Positions 9,259 to 17,340 of a stretch of DNA of 64,000 nt are shown in pieces (positions within the stretch are counted from its first letter, which is position 1; each line of letters begins with the position of its first letter). A model generated the notes under the pieces. The model did not search any database. It was not told where the DNA came from and was given only the letters and a program-made list of their open reading frames with translations. Position numbers and translations under genes: made by a program. Source of the DNA: Modestobacter marinus (GTDB lineage Bacteria; Actinomycetota; Actinomycetes; Mycobacteriales; Geodermatophilaceae); contig NZ_JAAMPA010000001.1 in the NCBI RefSeq assembly GCF_011758655.1, positions 3,348,001 to 3,412,000 on the forward strand, read 5' to 3'.

Positions 9259-10095
9259 TCAGCGGGCGCGCAACCGCAGGGTCTGGCCGGGGCGCAGCTG
9301 GGCGCAGGTGTCGACGTCGGCGTCGCTCACGTACCCGATCACCGGGTAGCCGCCGGTCACCGGGTGGTCGGCGAGGAACAGCACCGGCAGCCCGGACGGC
9401 GGCACCTGCAGCGCCCCGCGGACCATCCCCTCGCTGGGCAGCTCACCGGTGCGCAGCCGCTCCAGCGGCGCGCCATCCAGCCGCAGGCCGACCCGGTTGC
9501 TCTCGCTGGTGACCGTCCAGGCCTGCCCGGTGAGCGCGGCCCAGCCGGGGTCGCCGAACCAGTCGGCCCGCGGCCCGGGCAGCACGGCCACCGCGACCTC
9601 GCCGGTGGCCGGCTCGGGCACCGGTGCGAGGTCGACGCCGGGAGCCGGGTCGACGGGGGTGCCGACCGGGAGCACGTCCCCGGTGGCGACCACCGCCGGC
9701 CCCAGCCCGGCCAGCAGGTCGGTGGCCCGCGAGCCGAGCACCGGCGGGACGTCGATGCCGCCGCGCACCGCGAGGTAGCTGCGCAGCCCGCTGGCCGGCG
9801 GGCCGAGCCGCAGCTCCTGCCCCCGGCGGAGCACCGTCGGCGCGGCGTGCGGCGCGCCGGGGCAGCGGGCGCCGGTGGTGACCACCAGCAGGTCGGCCTC
9901 GGCCCGGACGGCGAGCCCGCCGAAGGTCACCTCCAGCACCGCGGCGTCGGTGGGGTTGCCGACCAGTCGGTTGGCCAGCCCGGCCGACGCCCGGTCGCAG
10001 ACGCCGGAGCGGCCGATGCCCAGGGCGGCCTGCCCGGGGCGGCCGAGGTCCTGCACGGTGGTCAGCGGCCCGGTGGCCAGCACGGTCAGGCTCAT
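9259..10095 (-). CDS. pxpC: 5-oxoprolinase subunit C (biotin-dependent carboxyltransferase family)
   Basis: 278 residues beginning MSLTVLATGPLTTVQDLGRPG, the hallmark N-terminus of the KipA/PxpC family; SGVCDRASAGLANRLVGN and SNRVGLRLDG are further family signatures. With PxpA and PxpB it forms the ATP-dependent bacterial 5-oxoprolinase that opens L-5-oxoproline to glutamate. ATG 10095 overlaps the pxpB stop by four bases (ATGA), showing coupling. It is the last gene of the NRAMP-like/pxpA/pxpB/pxpC operon. Older annotations call such proteins allophanate hydrolase subunit 2. Confidence 0.93.
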   Translation of the reverse strand: MSLTVLATGPLTTVQDLGRPGQAALGIGRSGVCDRASAGLANRLVGNPTDAAVLEVTFGGLAVRAEADLLVVTTGARCPGAPHAAPTVLRRGQELRLGPPASGLRSYLAVRGGIDVPPVLGSRATDLLAGLGPAVVATGDVLPVGTPVDPAPGVDLAPVPEPATGEVAVAVLPGPRADWFGDPGWAALTGQAWTVTSESNRVGLRLDGAPLERLRTGELPSEGMVRGALQVPPSGLPVLFLADHPVTGGYPVIGYVSDADVDTCAQLRPGQTLRLRAR

Positions 10096-10706
10096 CGGCC
10101 GGCCACCACGAACCGCACCCGGGTGCCCGGCCGCAGCAGCGCGGCGGGCTCGCGGTGCAGGTCGAACACCGCGACGTCGGTGCGGCCGATCAGCTGCCAG
10201 CCGCCGGGGGACTCGCGCGGGTAGACGCCGCTGAACTCCCCGGCCAGCGCGACCGAGCCCGGGGGCACCTTGGTGCGCGGGCTCGCCCGGCGGGGCACGT
10301 CCCACTGCTCGCCGGGCTGGGTGAGGTAGCCGAAGCCGGGGGCGAAACCGCAGAAGGCCACCGTCCACTCCGCGCCGGTGTGCCGCTCGACCAGCCCCTC
10401 CGGCGTGAGGCCGAGCAGCTCGGCGGCCTCGGCCAGGTCGGCGCCGTCGTAGTGCACCGGCAGCTCGATGCGGTCGCCGACGGCCTGCGCGTCCGGCCGC
10501 GGCGTCGTCGCCCGGACGGCGTCGGCCACCGCGTCCAGCGTGGTGACCGCCGGGTCGGTCATCAGCAGCACCGTGCGGGCGGCCGGGACGACGTCCACCA
10601 CCCCGTGCGGCGGCTCGGCGCTGAGCGCGGCGTACAGCGCCAGGACGTCGTCCAGCCCGTCGAGCTCGACCAGCAGGGCGGCGCTCCCGCTGGGGAGCAG
10701 GCGCAT
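10092..10706 (-). CDS. pxpB: 5-oxoprolinase subunit B
   Basis: 204 residues, [17 protein letters not shown] at the start and WTVAFCGFAPGFGYL near residue 110, both characteristic of the KipI/PxpB (allophanate hydrolase subunit 1) family. It pairs with PxpC in the oxoprolinase. The start is ATG 10706, which shares one base with the pxpA stop (TGATG); the long upstream extension of the frame belongs to pxpA on another frame. In Bacillus subtilis the homologous KipI also inhibits the sporulation kinase KinA; nothing here suggests such a role. Confidence 0.93.
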   Translation of the reverse strand: MRLLPSGSAALLVELDGLDDVLALYAALSAEPPHGVVDVVPAARTVLLMTDPAVTTLDAVADAVRATTPRPDAQAVGDRIELPVHYDGADLAEAAELLGLTPEGLVERHTGAEWTVAFCGFAPGFGYLTQPGEQWDVPRRASPRTKVPPGSVALAGEFSGVYPRESPGGWQLIGRTDVAVFDLHREPAALLRPGTRVRFVVAGR

Positions 10707-11473
10707 CAGCCGGCGAAGGGGGCCAGCTCGACCCCCGCCGTGGTCAGCGCCGCGCGCACCTGCCGGGCGATCTCCACCGCGCCCTGGGTGTCGCCGTGCA
10801 CGCAGATGGAGTCCGGCCGGATCGTGAGCTCGCCGCCCTCGACGTCCCGGACCGGTTCGCCGGCGGCCATCGCCACGCACCGGGCGGCGATCTCGGCCGG
10901 GTCGTGCAGCACCGCGCCGGGCAGCCGCCGGGAGACCAGCGTGCCCTCCGGGGTGTAGGAGCGGTCGGCGAACGCCTCGTGCACCACGGTGAGCCCGGCC
11001 TCGCCGGCCAGCCGCAGCCACGCCGAGCCGGGCAGGCCGAGCACCGGCAAGGTCCGGTCGTAGGCGACGACGGCGGCCACCACCGCGGCCGCCTGCTCCT
11101 CGTGGTGCACGATCGCGTTGTAGAGCGCGCCGTGCGGCTTGACGTAGCGCACCCGGTCGCCGGCGATCCGGGCGAAGGCCTCGAGCGCGCCGATCTGGTA
11201 GACGACGTCGGCGGTCAGCGCCTCGGGCTCGACGTCGATGAACCGGCGGCCGAAGCCGGGCAGGTCGCGGTAGCCGACCTGGGCGCCGATGGCCACCCCT
11301 GACTCGACGGCCCTGGCGCAGACGCGCCGCATGATCGTGGCGTCACTGGCGTGGAAACCGCAGGCGACGTTGGCGCTGGTGACCAGCCCCAGCAGGGCGT
11401 CGTCGTCGCCGAGGGTCCACTGGCCGAAGCCCTCACCGAGGTCGGAGTTGAGGTCCACGCGTGCTGGCGTCAT
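10706..11473 (-). CDS. pxpA: 5-oxoprolinase subunit A (LamB/YcsF family)
   Basis: 255 residues. [13 protein letters not shown] at the N-terminus and [13 protein letters not shown] are the metal-site signatures of the LamB/YcsF family, and [10 protein letters not shown] follows near residue 100. Two ATG codons are possible, 11482 and 11473. An AGGAGG site lies directly against the first and nine bases before the second, so 11473 is chosen. The AGGAGG overlaps the stop of the upstream NRAMP-like gene, so transporter and enzyme are read from one transcript. It supplies the catalytic partner of PxpBC. Confidence 0.94.
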   Translation of the reverse strand: MTPARVDLNSDLGEGFGQWTLGDDDALLGLVTSANVACGFHASDATIMRRVCARAVESGVAIGAQVGYRDLPGFGRRFIDVEPEALTADVVYQIGALEAFARIAGDRVRYVKPHGALYNAIVHHEEQAAAVVAAVVAYDRTLPVLGLPGSAWLRLAGEAGLTVVHEAFADRSYTPEGTLVSRRLPGAVLHDPAEIAARCVAMAAGEPVRDVEGGELTIRPDSICVHGDTQGAVEIARQVRAALTTAGVELAPFAG

Positions 11474-11487
11474 GGTGTGCATCCTCC

Positions 11488-12735
11488 TCAGGAGAACAGG
11501 TCGATGACGGGCTGGATCGACCGGACGGCCAGGTACAGGGTCAGCAGCCAGGCGACCCAGCCGATCACCAGCAGCCAGCGCGGGTAGCGGTAGCCGTTGA
11601 GCAGGTCGGTGCGGCGGGTGGCCACCCAGAGCAGGACGGCGATCCCGATCGGCAGCAGCAGGCCGTTGAACGCCCCGGCGAACACCAGCAGCGTGGTGGG
11701 TGCGGTGCCGATCAGCACGTAGACCAGCGAGGTGAACGCGATGAAGCCGACCACCAGCAGGCTGCGAGTGCGATCGGAGGTCGTCGTCCGGGAGGTCACG
11801 AACGAGACCGAGGTGTAGGAGGCGCCGATGACGCTGGTGATCGCCGCGGCCCACAGCACGATGCCGAACACCCGCAGGCCCACCTCGCCGGCGGCCTGCT
11901 CGAACGCCGACGCCGCCTGGTTGGTCGGGTCGAGGGCCGCGCCGCCGGTGACCACGCCGAGGATCGCCAGGAACAGCACGACCCGCATGACGGCGGTGAT
12001 CAGGATGCCGGTGACCGAGCCGCGGGTGATGTCCCGGACCCGGCCGGGGCCGGAGATGCCGGAGTCCAGCAGCCGGTGGGCGCCGGCGTAGACGATGTAG
12101 CCGCCGATGGTGCCGCCGACCAGCGTGGTGATCGCCAGGACGTCGATGTCCTCGGGCAGCACGACGTTGCGCAGTGCCTCGCCGACCGGCGGCCCGGAGG
12201 TGATCGCGACGTAGCTGGTCAGCACGATCATCACCAGCCCGAGGACGACGACGATCCGGTCGACCGCCACCCCGGCCCGCTTGCTCAGGAAGATGCCGAT
12301 GGCGATCAGCGCCGACAGCGCCCCGCCGAGCTTCGGGTCCAGGCCGAGCATGGCGTTGGTGCCCAGGCCCGCACCGCTGACGTTGCCGATGTTGAACACC
12401 AGCCCGCCGATCAGCAGGAAGGCGGCCATCACCCAGCCGAGCCCGGGGGCGACCAGGTTGCCCAGCTCCTGCGCGCGCCGGCCGCTGACGCCGATGACCC
12501 GCCAGACGTTCAGCTGCAGCGCGATGTCGATCAGGATCGAGATGACGATCGCGAAGGCGAACGCGGCGCCCAGCTGGACGGTGAAGGCGGTCGTCTGGGT
12601 GATGAACCCCGGGCCGATGGCCGAGGTCGCCATCAGGAACATCGCGCCGAGCAGGGTGGAGCGGGTGCTCGTGGCCAGCCGCCCGTTCGGTGCGGTGGAG
12701 GGCTCGGCGGGGGTGCGGTGCGGTTCGGCGGCCAT
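11488..12735 (-). CDS. NRAMP-like (YcsG-type) transporter lacking the canonical metal motifs
   Basis: 415 residues, about 11 helices, with the NRAMP fold. Aligning GPGFI (41-45) with the GPAFI-type segment of Nramp TM1 places TVQL (52-55) where canonical proteins have DPGN, and the TM6 segment [12 protein letters not shown] (209-220) has no MPH motif. The residues that bind Mn2+/Fe2+ in true Nramps are therefore missing. It is first in the operon before pxpABC, as ycsG is near ycsF-kipI-kipA in Bacillus. Import of 5-oxoproline or a related acid is a reasonable inference; metal transport is unlikely. ATG 12735 is preceded by GGGAG. Its promoter carries a GntR-type operator. Confidence 0.88.
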   Translation of the reverse strand: MAAEPHRTPAEPSTAPNGRLATSTRSTLLGAMFLMATSAIGPGFITQTTAFTVQLGAAFAFAIVISILIDIALQLNVWRVIGVSGRRAQELGNLVAPGLGWVMAAFLLIGGLVFNIGNVSGAGLGTNAMLGLDPKLGGALSALIAIGIFLSKRAGVAVDRIVVVLGLVMIVLTSYVAITSGPPVGEALRNVVLPEDIDVLAITTLVGGTIGGYIVYAGAHRLLDSGISGPGRVRDITRGSVTGILITAVMRVVLFLAILGVVTGGAALDPTNQAASAFEQAAGEVGLRVFGIVLWAAAITSVIGASYTSVSFVTSRTTTSDRTRSLLVVGFIAFTSLVYVLIGTAPTTLLVFAGAFNGLLLPIGIAVLLWVATRRTDLLNGYRYPRWLLVIGWVAWLLTLYLAVRSIQPVIDLFS

Positions 12736-12790
12736 GGCTGCTCCCGGGTCGGGTGGGGTGGGCGCCGGTGGGAGGAGCCCTTGGCCGACG

Positions 12791-12820
12791 AACCTAGGGA
12801 GTTGTTGAACAATCCCTCAA
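12791..12820 (-). promoter_or_regulatory. Promoter of the NRAMP-like/pxpABC operon with GntR-type operator in the spacer
   Basis: Read on the minus strand: -35 TTGAGG (12820-12815), an 18-base spacer, and -10 TAGGTT (12796-12791). Inside the spacer lies the 11-base palindrome TTGTTGAACAA (12802-12812 on the plus strand), which fits the FadR/GntR pattern TnGTnnnACnA at every fixed position. The adjacent divergent gene encodes a GntR/FCD regulator, so repression by occlusion of RNA polymerase is inferred. Confidence 0.7.
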
Positions 12821-12876
12821 GGGGATCGGACGACATTTAACTGCGCGGACACATCAGGAGACGGCAGGATGACGGC

Positions 12877-13590
12877 ATGCCCGAGCCCGAGGACACCGCC
12901 TGGTTGCGCACCGTGGCGCACGAGGTGCGCAGCTTCGACCGCTCCAGCACGGCCGAGCGGGTGGCCGAGCTGCTGCGCTCCCGGGTGATCGAGGGCGACC
13001 TGCCGCCGGGCACCCGGCTGTCGGAGGAGCAGCTGGTCGAGGTGCTGCACGTCAGCCGGAACACCCTCCGCGAGGCGTTCCGGCTGCTCACCCACGAGGG
13101 GCTGCTGGTGCACCGGCTGCACCGCGGGGTCTTCGTGCCCGAGCTGGACGAGGACGACCTGGTCGACCTGTACCGGCTGCGGCGGACGATCGAGTGCGAC
13201 GTCGTCCGGCGGCTGGAGGGCCTGGACGCCGTCCGGCTGCGGCCGCTGCACGACGCCGTCGCCGCCGGGGAGGACGCCGCCCGGCGCGGCGACTGGGTCG
13301 CGGCCGGCACCGCGAACATGCGCTTCCACCAGCACCTGGTCGCGCTGGCCGGCAGCCGGCGGATCGACGAGACGACGGCCCGCGTGCTCGCCGAGCTGCG
13401 GCTCGCCTTCTCCGCCATCGCGGTGCCGCAGCGGCTGCACGAGCCCTACGTCAGCCGCAACCGCGCGCTGCTGGACCTGCTGACCGCCGGGGAGGTCGAG
13501 CAGGCCGCCAAGGAGCTCGAGGCCTACCTGCACGACTCGGAGGCCGAGCTGCGCGCCGCCCACCGCGACCGTCTCCGGAGGAGCTCGTGA
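12877..13590 (+). CDS. GntR family regulator, FCD (FadR-like) subfamily
   Basis: 237 residues. An N-terminal winged helix (about 20-88) contains [30 protein letters not shown], the usual GntR recognition-helix region (only its character is given here; core motif [12 protein letters not shown]). A helical FCD effector domain (about 95-225) follows, with the metal/acid-binding histidines suggested by NMRFHQHLV. It is divergent from the NRAMP-like/pxpABC operon and coupled by GTGA to a DUF1445 gene, so it probably senses 5-oxoproline or a related acid and controls both transcripts. In Bacillus the equivalent kip locus uses an IclR-type regulator, KipR, so the regulator class has been replaced here. 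Confidence 0.9.
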   Translation: MPEPEDTAWLRTVAHEVRSFDRSSTAERVAELLRSRVIEGDLPPGTRLSEEQLVEVLHVSRNTLREAFRLLTHEGLLVHRLHRGVFVPELDEDDLVDLYRLRRTIECDVVRRLEGLDAVRLRPLHDAVAAGEDAARRGDWVAAGTANMRFHQHLVALAGSRRIDETTARVLAELRLAFSAIAVPQRLHEPYVSRNRALLDLLTAGEVEQAAKELEAYLHDSEAELRAAHRDRLRRSS

Positions 13591-14372
13591 CCCTCGTCCC
13601 CGCCGCCGACCCCACCGCCGCCCGGGCCTCGTTCCGCGCCGGGCTCGCCGTGCCCTCGTCGGGCTGGGCGCCGGGGCACACCCAGGCGAACCTCGTCGTC
13701 CTGCCCCGGGACTGGGCCTGGGACATGCTGCTGTTCGGCCAGCGCAACCCGCAGCCGGTGCCGCTGCTGGACGTGACCGACGCCGGCTCGTACCGCACCG
13801 TGCTCGCCCCGGACGCCGACCTGCGCACCGACCTGCCGCGCTACCGCGTGTGGCGGGACGGCGAGCTGGTCGACGAGCCCACCGACGTCACCGGTCTGTG
13901 GACCGACGACCTGGTGGCCTTCCTGATCGGCTGCAGCTTCAGCTTCGAGACCGCGCTGCTGGACGCCGGGGTGCCGGTGCGCAACATCGAGCAGGGCCGC
14001 AACGTGTCGATGTACCGCACCGACCGGGAGTGCCGGCCGGCCGGGCGGCTGTCCGGGCCGCTCGTGGTGTCGATGCGCCCGGTGCCCGCGCACCTGGTGA
14101 CCACCGCCGTGCAGGTGACCGCCCGGATGCCGCAGGTGCACGGGGCGCCGGTGCACGTCGGGTCGCCGGCGGCGCTCGGCATCGCCGACCTGGCCCGGCC
14201 CGACTTCGGCGACCCGGTCGAGGCGGAGGACGGCGACGTCCCGGTGTTCTGGGCGTGCGGGGTGACGCCGCAGGCCGCGCTGATGGCCTCCCGCCCGCCG
14301 TTCGCGATCACCCACGCCCCGGGGCACATGTTCGTCACCGACGTCCCGGACGCGGTGTACCGGCAGCCCTGA
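13587..14372 (+). CDS. DUF1445 putative hydro-lyase (YcsI / D-glutamate cyclase-like)
   Basis: 261 residues starting at GTG 13587, which overlaps the regulator stop by four bases. [25 protein letters not shown] (about residues 112-125), [14 protein letters not shown] and [10 protein letters not shown] are characteristic of the DUF1445/UPF0317 family (PF07286), whose members include YcsI of the Bacillus ycsF-ycsG-ycsI-kip operon and mammalian D-glutamate cyclase, which converts D-glutamate to 5-oxo-D-proline. Its place in this oxoproline locus supports a role in D-glutamate/5-oxoproline chemistry, although the reaction is not proven for the bacterial proteins. It ends six bases before a convergent gene. 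Confidence 0.88.
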   Translation: MTLVPAADPTAARASFRAGLAVPSSGWAPGHTQANLVVLPRDWAWDMLLFGQRNPQPVPLLDVTDAGSYRTVLAPDADLRTDLPRYRVWRDGELVDEPTDVTGLWTDDLVAFLIGCSFSFETALLDAGVPVRNIEQGRNVSMYRTDRECRPAGRLSGPLVVSMRPVPAHLVTTAVQVTARMPQVHGAPVHVGSPAALGIADLARPDFGDPVEAEDGDVPVFWACGVTPQAALMASRPPFAITHAPGHMFVTDVPDAVYRQP

Positions 14373-14378
14373 GCGGGC

Positions 14379-15428
14379 TCAACCCTCGCCGGCGCGGAAG
14401 CAGGCGGCGATCTCGTGCTCCCGGGCCGCCAGCTCCGCACTGCTGCTGTCGGAGTACGACGGGTCCTCGTAGTTCAGGTAGGCGCCGTTCTCCTGCAGCT
14501 CGACGCGGAGCCCGAGCGACTCCAGGCAGGGCGCGACGAGGGCGTTGTCGACCGGGCCGGTCGGGTACTCCGGCCAGGACGGCGGCTGCCCGTCCAGCAT
14601 CGGGAACAGCGGCTCCGAGGCGACACCGCCGACGATGACCCGTACCTCCCCGGCGCTCCAGATCACGGGGACGGGGACCACGCCCACCGGCACCCCGTCG
14701 ATCATCGGCAACGGGTCGAAGTCGCGCACCAGTTCGCCGCTGGGCGCCCGGTCCAGGCTGGGGGAGTACTCGGCCTCCAGCCCGGGCTCGCCGAGCACCA
14801 CGAGCGTGCCCGTCTCGGCCGAGGCGTCGATCAGCGCGAGCCGCTCCCGGGAGCCGAGTGGCATCGAGCCGAAGACCAGGGTCATCTCCGCAGGCTCCGC
14901 GCCCCGTGCGCCGGTGAACCACCCCCAGGCCCAGCCCGTGCCGGACCGGGCGACCACCACGGCCCACCGGTGGCCCCCGGGGACGTCGGCGGCGTACACC
15001 ACGCGGCTGGTGTCCAGGTCCGGCGTCGGTCCACCCCAGTACCCGATCTCGCCGTCCGGTCCCGCCGGACCGGTCCAGGGGGTGGCCGCCATGGCGGCCA
15101 GGAACTCCTCGTCGTCGGCGAGGGAACCGCGGACGGGGGAGTCGTACAGCGTGGGCGCCGGCGCGGCGTAGCTGCTGGTGCGGGGAGCCGGGGACAGGGA
15201 CGGGGACGGGGCTGCGGTCGACGGGTCGGTCACCGCCGAGCGGGCGAGCGAGGCGCCGGTGCCCAGCAGCACGACGGCGAGGACGCCGGCGCCCCAGCGC
15301 CCAGCGCGCCGACGGCGGCGACGGTCCACGGCGACGGCCCGTGCCGCGGTGCTGCCGTCCACCGGGTGTGCCCGCCCGGCGAGCTGGTGCAGCCGGGCGG
15401 CCACGGCCTGGGCGACGTCCCCGGTCAC
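14379..15428 (-). CDS. Membrane-anchored protein coupled to a SigE-like sigma factor
   Basis: 349 residues. A short cytosolic N-terminal part (about 1-45) with a basic run of arginines is followed by one membrane helix (about 47-65) and a Ser/Pro-rich linker, then an extracytoplasmic domain of about 260 residues that I do not recognise. The domain contains RVVYAADVPGGHRWAVVVA and a C-terminal part with two cysteines (APCLESLG and IAACFRAG). GTG 15428 overlaps the sigma-like gene stop by four bases. The layout is that of an anti-sigma or sensor partner, but the N-terminal part is too short to call an anti-sigma domain with confidence. Longer readings of this frame (to 16124) run through the sigma gene and are rejected. 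Confidence 0.75.
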   Translation of the reverse strand: MTGDVAQAVAARLHQLAGRAHPVDGSTAARAVAVDRRRRRRAGRWGAGVLAVVLLGTGASLARSAVTDPSTAAPSPSLSPAPRTSSYAAPAPTLYDSPVRGSLADDEEFLAAMAATPWTGPAGPDGEIGYWGGPTPDLDTSRVVYAADVPGGHRWAVVVARSGTGWAWGWFTGARGAEPAEMTLVFGSMPLGSRERLALIDASAETGTLVVLGEPGLEAEYSPSLDRAPSGELVRDFDPLPMIDGVPVGVVPVPVIWSAGEVRVIVGGVASEPLFPMLDGQPPSWPEYPTGPVDNALVAPCLESLGLRVELQENGAYLNYEDPSYSDSSSAELAAREHEIAACFRAGEG

Positions 15429-16408
15429 GTCGGCCGCCGGTAGATCGCGTCCGGGTCGTCGTCCTGGCAGGGCGGGACGGCGACCGGCGCCGGCGGCGTC
15501 GGCGGCCGGACGGGCGGGGGCGGCGGGGTCCCCGGGCGGCGGTAGATCGCGTAGGGGTCGGTGGCGGCGTCGGAGGTGATCGGGGGGCGGTGGATCGCAC
15601 CGCCGTCGGCGGCTGGGGTCCCCGGCCGGCGGTAGATCGCGGAGGGGTCGGCGGGATCCGGTCGGCGATGCGTCGCGGAGGCGTCGACGCCGTCCGCGGT
15701 ACCGGGGCGGCGGTAGGCCGCGTAGGGGTCGGTGACGACGTCGGTCGTCCCCGGTCGGTGGTGGGTCGCATGAGGGTCGGTGCCATCGGCGACGGAGGTC
15801 CCCGGGCGGCGGTAGACCGCAGCGGGGTCGGTGACGACGACGGAGACCCCCGGTCGACGGTGGGTCGCGTCGGCGGTGACGTCGTGCGGGACCGGCCTGT
15901 CCTGCGCCACCGCAGCCGACGGTGCCGGCGCGGTGTCCGGCTCGGCCGGGTCGCTCGCCAGCAGGGGCGCCAGCGTCTCCAGCGCGTCGGCCAGGGCGGC
16001 GCCCACCTCGGCCATGGAGCAGTCCAGCAGGGTCGCGACCTCGGCCTCGTCCCGGCCCTCGTGCAGCCGGAGCACGGTCACCGCGCGGGCGCGCGGGTCC
16101 AGCCCGGCGAGCGCCGCCAGCCACCGGTCGTCGGGGTCGTCCGCCGGCCCTGCCACGAGGACGCCGTCCCGACCGGTCGCGGGGAGGGGGGTGCGGCCCA
16201 GCGTGGCGGAGAGGAGCGCGTCGCGGGTGTCGGCGAGGGCGTCGGCCGGTGCGTCCAGCCGCCGCCAGCGGCGGTGGGTCCGGGCCAGGGCCGCCACCAG
16301 CAGGTCGTCGGCGGCGACGGGGTCGCCGGTGAGGAGCAGGGCGGTCCCGCGCAGCTCCTGCTCGTGCTCGGCCACGAAGGCGGCGAAGCCGTCCTGCCGC
16401 TGGTCCAC
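15425..16408 (-). CDS. SigE-like ECF sigma factor with C-terminal YRRPG repeat array
   Basis: 327 residues. The N-terminal part (about 1-150) resembles SigE-family sigma factors: FVAEHEQELRGTALLLTGD with DDLLVAALARTHRRWRRL is a region 2 start, and LDPRARAVTVLRLHEGRDEA with VATLLDCSMAEV is region 4. The remaining half is a low-complexity tail with nine degenerate copies of an (A)xYRRPG unit spaced 12-25 residues, joined by Asp/Pro/Thr-rich linkers. GTG 16408 is chosen because GGGAGG lies seven bases upstream; the frame is open to 16480. On the minus strand -35 CTGACG (16470-16465), 17 bases and -10 TACGGT (16447-16442) form a good promoter. The function of the tail is unknown. Confidence 0.8.
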   Translation of the reverse strand: MDQRQDGFAAFVAEHEQELRGTALLLTGDPVAADDLLVAALARTHRRWRRLDAPADALADTRDALLSATLGRTPLPATGRDGVLVAGPADDPDDRWLAALAGLDPRARAVTVLRLHEGRDEAEVATLLDCSMAEVGAALADALETLAPLLASDPAEPDTAPAPSAAVAQDRPVPHDVTADATHRRPGVSVVVTDPAAVYRRPGTSVADGTDPHATHHRPGTTDVVTDPYAAYRRPGTADGVDASATHRRPDPADPSAIYRRPGTPAADGGAIHRPPITSDAATDPYAIYRRPGTPPPPPVRPPTPPAPVAVPPCQDDDPDAIYRRPT

Positions 16409-16441
16409 GCCCACCCCTCCCGGCCCGCCGGTGATGGCGGC

Positions 16442-16470
16442 ACCGTATCGGGGCGATCGTGTTCCGTCAG
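16442..16470 (-). promoter_or_regulatory. Promoter of the SigE-like gene
   Basis: Minus-strand -35 CTGACG and -10 TACGGT with a 17-base spacer. The -10 fits the actinobacterial TAnnnT form, and the distance to GTG 16408 leaves room for the GGGAGG ribosome site. Confidence 0.5.
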
Positions 16471-16491
16471 CAGGCGGCACACTGGCCGCTG

Positions 16492-17262
16492 ATGTCCCCG
16501 GACCCGGATCCTGCCGTCGTCGCCCGGTTGCGTGCGGCGGGCTGCGTGTTCGCCGAGGAAGAGGCGGTGCTGCTGCTGGCCGAGGCCGCGTCGGCTGCCG
16601 AGCTCGACGGTCTGGTCGCGCGGCGGGTGTCGGGCGAGCCGCTGGAGCAGGTGCTGGGCTGGGCGGAGTTCTGCGGCCTGCGGCTCGCCGTCGAGCCGGG
16701 GGTGTTCGTGCCGCGGCAGCGCACCCGGCTGCTGGTGCGGGAGGCGGTGGCCCTCGCCGGCCCGGGGTCGGTCGTCCTGGACCTGTGCTGCGGGGTCGGC
16801 GCGGTGGGGGCGGCGGTGGCGGCCGCGGTCCCCTCGATCGAGCTGCACGCCGCCGACCTCGACCCGGCCGCCGTCCGCTGCGCGCGGCGCAACGTGCCGG
16901 GCCCGGTCCACGAGGGCGACCTGTACGGGCCGCTGCCGGACGCGCTGCGCGGCCGGGTCGACGTCCTGGTGGCCAACGCGCCGTACGTGCCCACCGAGGC
17001 GATCGCCCTGATGCCGCCGGAGGCGCGTGACCACGAGGCGCGGGCCGCGCTGGACGGCGGGGCTGACGGGCTGGACGTGCAGCGCCGGGTGGCGGCGGGG
17101 GCGCCGGACTGGCTGGCGCCCGGTGGTGCGCTGCTCATCGAGACGGGCCGGCAGCAGGCTCCCGCGACCCTGGCCGCGTGCACCGGCGCCGGGCTGACCG
17201 GCCGGGTGGTCGAGGACGACGACCTGGCAGCCACCGTGGTCGTCGCCGTCCGCGGGGCCTGA
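16492..17262 (+). CDS. PrmC/HemK-related protein-glutamine methyltransferase (PrmC_rel type)
   Basis: 256 residues from ATG 16492 (a GTG at 16459 is an alternative; neither has a clear ribosome site). LEQVLGWAEFCGLRL and FVPRQRTRLLVREA in the N-terminal part are typical of HemK relatives. The SAM motif is VLDLCCGVGAVGAA and the substrate motif is NAPYVP in place of the NPPY of PrmC. That change is characteristic of the actinobacterial PrmC-related subfamily (TIGR03704 type), whose substrate is not known. It is therefore not expected to be the release-factor methyltransferase itself. The gene is followed by strong terminator hairpins. Confidence 0.88.
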   Translation: MSPDPDPAVVARLRAAGCVFAEEEAVLLLAEAASAAELDGLVARRVSGEPLEQVLGWAEFCGLRLAVEPGVFVPRQRTRLLVREAVALAGPGSVVLDLCCGVGAVGAAVAAAVPSIELHAADLDPAAVRCARRNVPGPVHEGDLYGPLPDALRGRVDVLVANAPYVPTEAIALMPPEARDHEARAALDGGADGLDVQRRVAAGAPDWLAPGGALLIETGRQQAPATLAACTGAGLTGRVVEDDDLAATVVVAVRGA

Positions 17263-17265
17263 GAT

Positions 17266-17332
17266 GCGAACGGCCCCCTCCCGGTGCGGGAGGGGGCCGT
17301 TCGCAGTTGGGGCCTCCTGCGGGGGCAGGAGG
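17266..17332. terminator. Two tandem hairpins between convergent genes
   Basis: The first hairpin has perfect 18-base arms (17266-17283 and 17287-17304) with a three-base loop, directly after the methyltransferase stop. The second has eight-base arms CCTCCTGC (17313-17320) and GCAGGAGG (17325-17332), just before the stop of the minus-strand CitE-like gene. One probably serves each strand; neither has a U tract. Confidence 0.8.
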
Positions 17333-17340
17333 GTCCTTCG

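Noticed and set aside
11488-12735. Manganese/iron Nramp transporter (MntH)
   Set aside because: The DPGN and MPH motifs needed for metal binding are absent.
15425-15870. CRISPR-like repeat array
   Set aside because: The DNA repeats are degenerate, vary in spacing, stay in frame and encode YRRPG units, so they are protein repeats.
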